From Paralichthys olivaceus (Eukaryota; Chordata; Actinopteri; Pleuronectiformes; Paralichthyidae), in contig NC_091095.1 of assembly GCF_024713975.1 (NCBI RefSeq), forward strand, positions 7,083,501-7,147,500: a stretch of 64,000 nucleotides of DNA, in the 5' to 3' direction. The position numbers and the translations under genes are program-made. Below the pieces are notes generated by a model. The model searched no databases and was not told the origin of the DNA. It saw only the letters and a list, made by a program, of their open reading frames with translations. Below, in pieces: positions 21,211 to 31,800 of this stretch (positions within the stretch are counted from its first letter, which is position 1; each line of letters begins with the position of its first letter).

Positions 21211-24083
21211 ATGAACTCGTTGAATTTCTGCGGGACATCCAGCGGTGGAGTGTTTCCTCTCCACGGTGCCAGCTCCATGCTGTTCGACCTGCACCAGCAG
21301 ATGGCGGAGCAGTACCACGTTTACTCTGCAGCAGGGCCCACGGTGCACACCCTGTCTGTGGCTGAGAGGCTGGCAGGTGGGTTCCCTGGCTCCTGCTCAT
21401 GTGGAATCTAAAAGTTCATTCTCTCATTCACCCACCTCATCGCTTTTAAAGAATATAATTCTATAAACTATGTAATTTACTTTGGTTTTAAAAAACCTAA
21501 GTAACTTTGGAAGTGGGGGGGTTGAGAGTTTTGAGGTCACATGTGAGGGTCACATGAGTCGTGATGGGGTGATGGGGTGTTAAGCTGCCTGTGGAGGGAA
21601 CTCTGCTCGCTAACTTAAAACCCAAGAGTCGCAACAGTGGAAAGTAACTCTCCTCTGAAATAGCCCACTGTCAGCTACTTGAGATTTTAGGTATTTTTAG
21701 GATACCATCGTTACTGTAATAGAAATAACAAGTGACAGAATTTTTAAATATCATCAACAGTAAATTTAACAGTTGAAACTAGATCCACTTGAACCAACAG
21801 TAACGTGCCAGGTTTCCCTCAGTCTTAATAATCAGATAATATAATGTGTTAAGCACTTATAGATATTTTTCTGCATGAATACTTTCTATATTCACCATTC
21901 AGCAACTCTCCCTTAGGTGACACTGTCATACTTTTTCCTCCACTTCATAAGAAGAGTAAATAATTGTTGAATATGACTTTAATAACCTACAATATAAACT
22001 AATACAAATGTTGTTTTATGGGTTCTTGCCTCTGAGGACTTTCATAGAACTGTCATTCATGCGACACAGCTTCTTTTAATAGATAATAATGTGCATATGT
22101 AAAGATTGTGTCAGACAAAAAAAAGGAGGATGAAGCTTATTCATTAAAATAAAAAGCCGAAAAGTAAAATTTGTGAAAACTGAGTGGCGCTAAGTCACAT
22201 TTCTATGAAGGAGTGTCATGGAAACAGTTGTAAAGCATTTCATTCATTTATAAATATATATAGACAATAAAAACTGGGGGAAAAAATAATTTCCCCAATG
22301 AATTTAAAGAAATTTACAAATGAAACATTCATCTATCTATAAATAGTCCAAATAAAAAAAGATTTTTACTTAAGTAAAAATAAATCGTTGAATTTATAAA
22401 GAAAATGCAGTTCATGAGAAATATTTATCTGAATCCACATAATGAATTAACAATACTGGTTTTATTCAGCTTTTTACTCTTTTTACTTTACTTTTTGAAG
22501 GAACAACAAAAGCTTTAAATCAAATGACCTGACATATGCTACTGACTAATTACTTAGGTGGCTCCTTGTCAACCTCAGACATTCTGCTGACTCATGTTGT
22601 GATGGTTATTTTCTTCTCCCTGTCCTATCAGAGCTGATTCTGGAGGCTCGCTATGGGAACCAGCAGAAGCAGCGTCGCAGCCGCACAGCGTTCACAGTGT
22701 CCCAGCTGCAGGCTCTGGAGAAAGCCTTCCAACAGACACAGTACCCAGACGTGGGCATGAGAGAGAGGCTGGCTGTTTGCATCAACCTTCCTGAGGCTCG
22801 TATTCAGGTGAGAGAGCAAACTCCACCCAGCAGCACCTGACTGCTAACCTGACACCAGTACTGCCAGAACATTTAGCTGGAAACCATGAAGAAAACCCTG
22901 CTGCAGTTACTGTGTGATATTAATGTTCAATGAGGTGAAGAAAGTGGATCATATGAATAATGGTTACTGCATTATATAGATATAATACAGAACAGCAAAT
23001 ATATATCTACATGTGTACAGGTATAGAAGTGCTGTACAGTTATTTTGAACACCTTTGCTATTTTGATGAAGCACTTTGCCATTTCTATACAAGAAAATAT
23101 ACAGTTCGTAATAGACTTACACTAAACAGACAATTTAATATATTTTTATTCCTGTTTTTTAACATTTTGGTGTTTTTGGGGGCTTTTATTTATTTTTACT
23201 ATTTTATTTTCATTGTCATTGTCCTTTTCTCACTTATTTCAATCCTTTGTGTGTGTGTGTGTGTGTGTGTATCTTTTTTCTCTGTCAGTCTATATAAATA
23301 AATTTCTTCTAATAATGAAGTGATCGTAAAAATCAAATTTATGATCTTGTTATTTTCTGCTGCCTTCTGAAGTTTTGTTATGTTATTTATTTTCATGTCA
23401 TTCATTTAGATCAGGTTATTTCCTCTGAATGTATTTATTTGCACATATTATCTTTAATTTAATCTTTGAGTTTGTTTTCCAGATTGTTTAAATGTCTGTG
23501 AAGTCCTGAAAAGTGAATTAAACTGAACAATAAAATAAACAAACTTACCGTGGTGGGTTTCTCTCTCCTCCAGGTGTGGTTCAAGAACAGGAGGGCCAAG
23601 TTTCGTAAAGATCAGAAGTGCTCATCGCTCTCCAGAGACAACAACAGTCTGGAGGAGACCCCACACCGCAGGAAGGTGGCTCAGGAAGAAGTGAGGCCTG
23701 ATGACAAACAGGAAGTCATCACATCATGCACTGACAGGCACAGCTCTCCTCCTCCTCCTCTTCTTCCTCCTCCTCCACATGTCCGGGATGTTCGGCCTCC
23801 TCTCACCCCTTCAGACTCTGATATCTCACGGTGCCCCCTCCGACTACACTCCCCTCCACTGTTCCCTTTCATGACAGGGGAGCGCTACAGCCTCCCACCT
23901 CACCAGCCGGTTGTAGGAGTGCTGTCCGCCGACCTCGCCCTCCCCCCGGTGTTCTGGCCCATTATACGACAGCATAGCTCCACCCTGGGGGTTCCTCCAT
24001 CATCGCTTACTAAAAACTGTAGCCTGTCCCTTCAGACTGCTTGTTCCAGTAAAGCTGTACCTCACCCTCACCTGGGGCTGTAA
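21211..24083 (+). CDS. Dmbx-family paired-like (K50) homeobox transcription factor, 3 coding exons
   Basis: Predicted nuclear DNA-binding regulator. The exons 21211-21376, 22632-22807 and 23574-24083 join in phase to 283 aa. The start has a strong Kozak context (CCACCATG). The N-terminal part ([34 protein letters not shown]) matches DMBX1 (NLHQQ, VHALTLAERLADIILEARYG). The homeodomain is residues 69-128, with R73, F76, W116, F117, K118 (position 50) and N119 (position 51). It is split by an intron before [11 protein letters not shown], as in DMBX1. The C-terminal half is short, Pro/Ser-rich and unlike DMBX1, and I see no OAR motif. The gene lies between rexo1 and csnk1g2, and a regulatory desert precedes it. 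It could be dmbx1b (teleost duplicate) or a separate ancient paralogue. The Dmbx family assignment is firm; orthology is open. Confidence 0.88.
21377..22631. other. Intron of the homeobox gene
   Basis: AT-rich intron with no recognised element or RNA gene. Confidence 0.7.
22632..22807 (+). CDS. Homeobox exon 2: Dmbx N-box and first three-quarters of the homeodomain
   Basis: The exon starts after acceptor 'cctatcag' and ends CGTATTCAG|GTGAGA. It encodes ELILEARYG followed by QRRSRTAFT...[12 protein letters not shown]...LPEARIQ. The YPDV.MRERLA and [10 protein letters not shown] segments are diagnostic of Dmbx among paired-like homeodomains. Changes relative to DMBX1 include Gly for Val after YPDV and [10 protein letters not shown] for CTNLPEARVQ. 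Confidence 0.9.
22808..23573. other. Intron within the homeobox, with (TG)n repeat
   Basis: Intron splitting the homeodomain before Val47. It is AT-rich and holds a perfect TG microsatellite at about 23248-23270. Nothing else is recognised. Confidence 0.75.
23574..24083 (+). CDS. Homeobox exon 3: recognition helix and divergent Pro-rich tail
   Basis: After the acceptor 'ctctcctccag' at 23573 the exon opens with [15 protein letters not shown], the DNA-recognition helix with Lys50. A tail of about 155 residues follows, with a polyproline patch ([13 protein letters not shown], about 23740-23780) and LHSPPLFPF. It ends HPHLGL before TAA (24081-24083). DMBX1's much longer tail and C-terminal OAR motif are not recognisable. 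Confidence 0.88.
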   Translation: MWFKNRRAKFRKDQKCSSLSRDNNSLEETPHRRKVAQEEVRPDDKQEVITSCTDRHSSPPPPLLPPPPHVRDVRPPLTPSDSDISRCPLRLHSPPLFPFMTGERYSLPPHQPVVGVLSADLALPPVFWPIIRQHSSTLGVPPSSLTKNCSLSLQTACSSKAVPHPHLGL

Positions 24084-24548
24084 CAGAAGTGGATGTATAC
24101 ACCCATATGTTTTCTCTTCTCATGGGACATCTGAAGAGATCCTATGTGGGAGACACCAGGGCAGCAAGAAGGAGAAGGCCCCTTCTTCCTTGTTTATGTG
24201 AAACTGACCACAGACAGAGCAGAGAATATGATTTTTAATTTAGATGTTGTTTCTATTGAACGCCTGTTTGTCTAAAGCAATGTAAAAGCTACAGTCACAT
24301 ATTCTCAGACATTATTTTAGCAGCCGAAGTCTCATCTGGGTCTGGTTTAAACATCTACACTTTGGTTGAAGTTGGCCTGTAGTGTGAGTTTGCTTGATGT
24401 TTATTCCATCACAGACAATAAGCAGTGTCAGCACCACATCTAAAGATATTCCTGTCTCCTTCAGCGTTATTCAGCTACAACGCCAACAAGCTCAGTAGTA
24501 ATAATGAGAAAAGCCCCTCATTGTAAGCACTGTGAAATACAAATGTGA

Positions 24549-24554
24549 AATAAA
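24549..24554 (+). terminator. Poly(A) signal of the Dmbx-family gene
   Basis: AATAAA lies 466 bases after the stop and is followed by T/GT-rich sequence (ttatttgttgtgg, then ttgattttgtg), a good downstream element. 24555-25088 holds no gene; a (TG)n tract lies at about 25039-25055. Confidence 0.65.
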
Positions 24555-25089
24555 ATTATTTGTTGTGGAATTTTCCTTGATTTTGTGAGGATATGTAAAA
24601 TACTGTATACAAGATACAAAATACATAAAACTGTTGAGTAATAATATGTGTAATAAGTTACAGATCGTACAGAGGATGTGTGATAGATCAATTCATCAAG
24701 TTGATAAACTGTCGGAAAATAGTAGAAACAAGGCCCAACAAAAGATGACCCCGTCCAATATAAATAGATAAACAGTATAAATAAAACAGATAGAATGATG
24801 TACATGGATAAACAGGATTATTCGGTGTAAATAGGAGCAAATGTCAATATATAGTGTGTTTACTTGTAAGGGTGAAGTCTTCAGTTGGAAAATATGAACA
24901 ATAAAACAAACTCCTCATCAGGTTTTCAAATGGAAGAATATGTGAAGCTGTTTGTGGCCATGATAATAATCCAGCTGTCGTGTAAAGCCCCATCATTTAA
25001 ATATTTTAGTGTAAATCAGTACTTTGTGGGGAATCTTGTGTGTGTGTGTGTGTGTCTTAACCTCACGTGTGGGAAAAGTTCAAATCTGA

Positions 25090-26300
25090 TCACACTCATC
25101 GATCAGTCTGGCGCAGATGCTTCGCCCGCCCGATGTTTGGACTTATTCACCAAACCAGTTGCGTCGGCTATTCAGCGTAGCGCCAGTGACGCCGAGTCTC
25201 TCTGGGCTTAAAGAGACAACAGCGAAATCCTGGCAAGTTGAGGACGAGAGAAGCGAAATGAGACAGAATCTGCACAAACCACAACAACATGACTGCGCTT
25301 CGATAGCGGACGTTTGAAGGTAACACGCTTTGCTTTGTGGACGGACATTCAGCCGTCTGTTATCGATTATCACAGACGCCATGTATGTGGGCGCTCTCCT
25401 CGGGTGTTTCGTGTGCTAGCTTGCTAAGTGGCTAGCTACTGTGCTAAGCGGTAAGAGATACCCCGGCTGCCGCTGGCGAGCAAGTCGGTTGTTCGGGATT
25501 AAGGAGTCGCCCGGCGGCGGTCAGGGAAACGAACATAGCCGGAATCTGAAAATTACAAACCACACATTCAGGTAAAACCATTCATTGTAATGTTGCTCCA
25601 GCTGATAGCTTTAATAACGACGTCGCCAGGGACGCTGTTATTAAGCATTTACTAACTGAGCACCTAGCATAGGTAATGTCAATCAATGAATATTTCATGC
25701 TGCGTTCCGACTCAGTTTTTATTGACACTGGTTCAGTCATAGTCATCTTGGTGGTGTTGTAAACACACTGGTTAATGTTCCGTCGGGTTTTAATCAGGCG
25801 CTGATGGGGCCGAGAGGAACGCTGTGTTTGGTAGGAGCTAGCCTGGTTAGCTGTGTGACATGCCGACTGAGCTGTAGCATGAGGGCACATCTCTACTTTA
25901 GATTCATTCTCTCTGCATTGCGACGTGTTTATAAACCACAAGAAGTGAGTTCGATAGAAACGAACTGAGCTGCGATTGAACGACACCAGGCTGACGGGAG
26001 CTAGCTAACCAACGCGAGGATTGCCAGAGAACATTTGGCCTTGTCCGCCGAACCAGCTGGGGTAACGTTACCGCTACATTTTCTCTGCACGCGTATGGAG
26101 TGGACCGGCTTGTACGATTTTCACGAGCTATTTCTCACCTCGTATCAGGAAGCAAACTTTGTGCAAACACACGGAGAGAAATCAGGTACTTTGGATCCAC
26201 CGAGTAACGCTTAGTGACAGCTGCCAGCCACTAGCCAGGTAGCTAGCAGCTATAGTTAGCATAAGCTCAGCATTGTAGATATTTAGCAACACGTACGAGG
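25090..26300 (+). promoter_or_regulatory. csnk1g2: csnk1g2 CpG-rich promoter and alternative non-coding first exons
   Basis: CpG density rises sharply here compared with both sides. Several usable donors follow GC-rich segments: TTTGAAG|GTAACA (exon end 25319), ACATTCAG|GTAAAA (25571) and AAATCAG|GTACTT (about 26185). The coding exon has its own 5' acceptor at 28269, so at least one upstream non-coding exon is expected. Which donor is used cannot be told from sequence. Copies of 'gctagc' and 'tagctag' recur through the block. Confidence 0.55.
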
Positions 26301-28269
26301 AATATTTGGGAATCTGGCCTCGGCACTAGTGTTTGACTTCACGTGGAGTCTTCGTATTTGATGTTGTTTTCATGTTTCAACGTCGGACGTCGTCTTGCGT
26401 CGTGTTAGTGCTAGCTAGCTGTGTTGAGGATAATTGTAGCAGGCTGTCGTTGTCTGACTCGAAACGTTCTTGTCAGGAGGTAATATTCATAGTGCTTTTG
26501 TGTCTGAGGTTCATAAAAGCCACCTTTACACTTGGCACGTATGGATGTTCACTTAAAGTGTTGTGTGCGCAAGTAGCTTGGCTGATATACCAAACAGCTG
26601 ATGTGAAAATAACAATATACAACTTCCTGAAATGAGTGATTAGTAAGGTATTAATAAGTTATTGGCTTTTTACTTTACTCAGATCTTAATTAGTTTCTAG
26701 GTTCACCAATACTGCCACATAATCCAACTTGGCCATTTGGTTTTAAAAGAATTCACTGGAATTGTTTTAGGTTGGTCTCCTATGATGTCATACAGTATTT
26801 TCATGGTACAAGGAAGACATGACAGTGTAGTGATTGACTGCATACCCGGCTTATGCATGTGCTCTTCTCCTCAGGCGTGCTGGGTGCTGTAGTCAGATTA
26901 CAGGCATTTTATTCTCAGTGGCTCTTTGTGGGCTGTATCATCGTTTATTTCACTCACACACTAATATGTTTGCCTCCTCAAGGAAATGTTATCTCATCCA
27001 TTATTTGTGGAATAAACTTGTGATGGATTAAAATCAGCATTATACCCCAAAATGATTTGGATTAATATTGAATTGCATCAAAATAATGCTCACTCATCAT
27101 TGGCAGACATATGACTGATCATTTTAGTCCTGTTGTGATTACATTATTTTCTCTGTCATATACAGCTGAGCTAGCAGTCCACTAGACTGTATGCAAATCC
27201 AACCAATAATGTGCTTCCCAATGATGAAAATGTTACGATGAGATGAGGCATTACAGCAGCAATTGATCCGTGTAAGTGCCTTTCCATAGGAAAAAGTAGC
27301 TGCTCATTGCTAGTGCCTGCATTACCTGCACTCTTCAGCACCACCAACATCTTAGCTCATGGGCATGGGGGAGTTAGGAGGGCGGCGGAGAGACATCTGC
27401 ATGTGATTGTTTTCAGAAAGCTGCACAGAGATGGTCAAATTACACTCAATATCATGTTGTCAGTTGTGCCTGGCATAGCTTTTATTATAGTATAGTCTGC
27501 TTTCCTGTCACTTAGTTACCAGAGCACGTTTTGCACCGTTAAACATTCTTGTGAATAAATATTTGTATCCTGCTGTGTGCAGATCTTCATTCACTGTTCA
27601 GATTCTCTGTTCTCTCTGTTTATTTTCCACACCTGAAGAATAAGCCTGAAACTTATCCCAGTGTCTCACGGTATAAGTTGCATATGTCTCATATATTAAA
27701 ACACAACTTTGTGATCTACAAAATCTCCCTGAAAAATAGCTTTAATTGCAAAAGAGATATGTTTTTTTCAAGTCTGAGTTCCACTGTTAAATTATTATGC
27801 TCATATTGATTGCTTTATTGAATTTGCCTTGTCTGGAGCAAGCTCTCATTTCAGCTGTAGTGGGGAAACAGCCACAGTCGACATAATTTGATCTTCAAGA
27901 AAAAAGAAATTCTGAAAGTTTTAATCTCCTAATGACCATAAAGTGTTATGGTGACAAATAATGATATATTTGCCTTTTTAATGTATTTTGACTCATATTG
28001 ATTGCTTCACAGAAAATACATGTATAGTATTTGGCAGTGAGATTGTAGATTAGGGTAGCAACTGGAGAGGCAATCTTATTTGCAGTTAGTAAACACAACC
28101 CTTTTTTAATATTCAAACAAGCCGCAAGATATAATAGATGTAATTAATAAGGGAGGTTAGTCTGTCATGCTTAAATGTTACAAATGATCCACACTCTACA
28201 TGCTTCTAAGCTACATGAAAACCAGCATCATAACAAACGGTTTGATTTCTGTGTTTTTTACTTTTTCAG

Positions 28270-28846
28270 ATATCCATCAAATCCATCTGTTACCCGTCTT
28301 TCTCATCGCCCTGTTCTCTCAACTTCGGGTTGCCTTGTCTTTTGTGGCCCTGCAACATGGAGTCTAACCACGGTGTCACTGAAGGCTGACCAGAAGGAAT
28401 GAGGCACTCCAGGAGATGTTTCCAAATCGGCGTGTGGATGCAGTAGCTGGGTTTTGGAGTGCTTTTTTATGACTAGCATTGTATGTGCATCTGTGGGCAC
28501 CGCCTAGCATAACCTGCCTATTCCTCAGGCAGGGAAATGCTACTCTGAGACTGGTGCTGGAGACACGCACAAGAAAAGAGCCCCTCCAGTAAACAAGGAA
28601 CACGAAGAAAAAAGGGAACCCTCAGCAAAAGAGCTGTCTTGATCGACGCACTTCAACTGTAGTTTGAGCTTGTTTTCTCAATGGTCTTGTGAACCATTGC
28701 ACATTTTAGCAGCAAACACCTTTCCTCTGTCCTGTGAGATTTATCCTCCTCCCTCTCTCTAAAGTGATCTCAGTCATTGTCATTGGGATTTCTATGGTTT
28801 GCATGGCTGGAGAATAACCGTGGAGAGGCCAGGGTATCACAAGCTT
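28270..28846 (+). other. csnk1g2: csnk1g2 5' UTR portion of the first coding exon
   Basis: The acceptor 'tttactttttcag' ends at 28269. From there to the start codon the sequence carries stops in the coding frame and no in-frame ATG, so it is 5' UTR of up to 577 bases. A short upstream frame ATG...TAA encoding MVCMAGE lies at 28794-28817, 29 bases before the main ATG. Confidence 0.6.
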
Positions 28847-31800
28847 ATGGATTTTGACAAGAGAGGGGGCAAGGGAGAGACAGAGGAAGGGAAAAAGATG
28901 TCTAAGACAGCAGGCAGCAGGACTGGACATGGGGGCCGGAGTTCAGGGACCAATTCTGGAGTTCTTATGGTTGGTCCAAACTTCCGTGTGGGCAAAAAAA
29001 TTGGCTGCGGGAACTTTGGCGAGCTGCGGCTGGGAAAAAATCTCTATACTAATGAATATGTGGCCATCAAATTGGTAAGTGCATCCTCAAGGTTGTTTTA
29101 TGGACCGAGACTTCTATCTATGCACCGTACCATTGTTCTGATCCACATCCTATGAGCAGAATCATAAACCTCATATTTATAATGGTGTTTCAGCAGCTTA
29201 AGTCATGATAAATGTTTATTGTAATATGCAGCAGAATGTCTTAGACTCTTTGACCTAAGTGTGACAGGCACAGGAAGTGCATTTTCCCACAGCTTGGTCT
29301 CATGCACTGTTAATGAGTCAACCATGTTCCCCTTTTGCTTATGAAAGAGGTGAAGAACAGTTAGCTCAGATTGGCCTGAATCTTTAATTTTTCTATATTT
29401 CAAAGTAACAGCAGAAACATTTTAGTTTCGTAAATTAGATCTTAATATGTCTACTAAGACTTAAATGTTGTCCTCTAAGCTGAAATTGATGCCTTTAAGG
29501 TTTTATGTGAAACAAATTTCTTTGTTAAAACTGAATCCCTTCTTTTCTATTCCCTGTTTTCTCTAGTCAATAGAGATAACGTCAAATCATGTGGAATCTC
29601 TCCCTCTGATAAGCTCACACCAGACCCTATGAGCAATCAATAATTTACCATGTCTTTATGTTTTGTGTCAGCATGAATGCTTTTTTTCCACAGCGCCCGG
29701 TTTAGTAGCATTTAGACCGAAAAACCACATCAAATGTTGAGGCCAGTTTGTTTACCAATTTTTAGATTGTGCAGCAGCAGATCACTGCTCACTGCTCAAC
29801 CATTTCCTCTGCACACAAACATTTCTCTACATATCTTTTCCTTTGCTATAAATGTGTTGCTACTTGTAGTACTTTGATCACTGGCAGTTTTTTTCTTTCT
29901 GTCGCTGGTAATGACTCAATGTAAGCAAGGCCTAACTTGGACTCGGCCATAGTGAAACTAATGGAAGCTAGGCGTCATCTCCACCACAGCTCCACTGGTC
30001 TGTGTATGATTATCCTTACATTTGTATCTCTCAGGGAGGTCATTATCTCCATACAGGCATCCATTGAAGGCCTTGCTAACCACATAGAAGGCAGAAGTTA
30101 GCAAACAGCTGTAATTGCAGTTCTCCTCTTTTCAAAATCTTTAGTTGTGCTTGCTGCCTCTCCCCCTTTGCCTGTGAACCCTCCCATCTGTTTGGGTATT
30201 TTTATCGCCATGGTGTCCAGCTATATCTGGATCTGGCATTAGGGCCATAACACAGCTCCATAGATCTTGTGGCCCACTGGTCCCAGCATTTATCTGGGTG
30301 TGCAGTGGTGAGAGGAGGAAGTGTGCTACTGGTGTAAACAAGCTCAACGAGGCCTGATTGACAGGAAACAGGTTTATTTAGGATTTAATTTTGGAACTAA
30401 TCTCCGATGAAGATTTATGTTTTCTTGTTACTTTTATTTTTTGAGGTTAAATGATGACGCAAGTTTGTTCCTTTTAACAATCACAACATTTATCTCTTTT
30501 CAACAAACCAGACAGATTTGACTTTAATTGTCTAAGTGGTTTAATATGTGGGTGTTGCTGGGCCTCACATGGACAGGGCTTCTCCCTCGTCAGCTCTCAG
30601 GCTAACCCAGATTTTAGCACAGTTGTCTGTCCACATGTTTCTGTCCCTGGTCTCGCACTTCCCTGGGGTAACCCTGTGAATGTGACTGCCTGTCTAGTAG
30701 GGCATCTGTTTTGTCACAGGCTGTTATTGAGCTCCTGCTTATGGACTAAAACAAACAACAGCTCTGTCATCTTTCACCACCATGCTTGACATTTGTAGTG
30801 ACTCCTTGTTGTCTGTCAGTCATTTCACTTTTAAATATTCAGATGTATAGAAACTACAATGATAGTTCATATTGTGGAAAATACAATTGATGTTGTTTAT
30901 GTATTATAGTGCATTTTCAGAATCAGTCAATATTTAATCTTCATCTAAGTTTCTGATGTTGATAATAATAAGCCCTATTTGATGCCTGGTTGGTGACCAG
31001 ATGACAAAATGGTCCTTGACTATACCAACGAGTCAATAAAGCAGCAGTATACTAAAATTTAACGTAATTTCAATGGTAATTTGACTTTGCTTGAAATATC
31101 TGTTGTAAATAATTGTGCCTGTTTGACTGTATACCACGGCACTAGTGTTGAGCTGGTGCCTTACGTGTTGAGTGTCTTGTGTACCGACTTGATGAGTTGG
31201 AAATATGGGTGGAGCCTGTCTGCACCTGGGATAAAGGTGAATCCCAGTGTCGCCCTGCTTTACCGCGTGATTGCAGAGAGAGAGAGAGAGAGATATGTGG
31301 CAGGCCAGGCCTCTGGGTCCTCTGGCAGTGGTCTTGAACTGCTGTGAATGTTGTTGCAAAAAGCAAGAGAGAAGTGGGAAACTGAAAGGTGGTCTTTGTT
31401 CGTAGGCCTTGTCGACACACAGTGGTTCAGTCTTTGGTTCAGCTGGGCGCTTTCTCACACTGACAAACGCCTGTGTGATGGAGGCAGGACCGTATAGCCA
31501 CTGCTGTAAGTACACTGCAGACTTTACTCCCATGGGGAGATCCCAGTGCCTTAAAGAAACAGCAGCATTTAGTGTGTGCCTGCTATCACGGCTCACTTTA
31601 GAAAGTCACACCCACCATCTCCATCAATACATTCCCTGCGGTGGTGATGTAAATGTGCACTGGAAAAAAAGAGAATTCAATTCAATTCTTTGCATATTTC
31701 TGTTGTACTACACATCCTTTTATTTATTTTACTGCTCTGTTTCTCTTACTATATGATACTATCTAAAGGGTTTTGTCTTATCAAGGTCATCGTTTTTGCC

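Noticed and set aside
31033..31596. 187-codon open frame on the minus strand in csnk1g2 intron 1
   Set aside because: No recognisable domain, low-complexity Leu/Ser segments caused by a GA repeat, no promoter or splice context, and lies inside a large intron; likely a chance frame.
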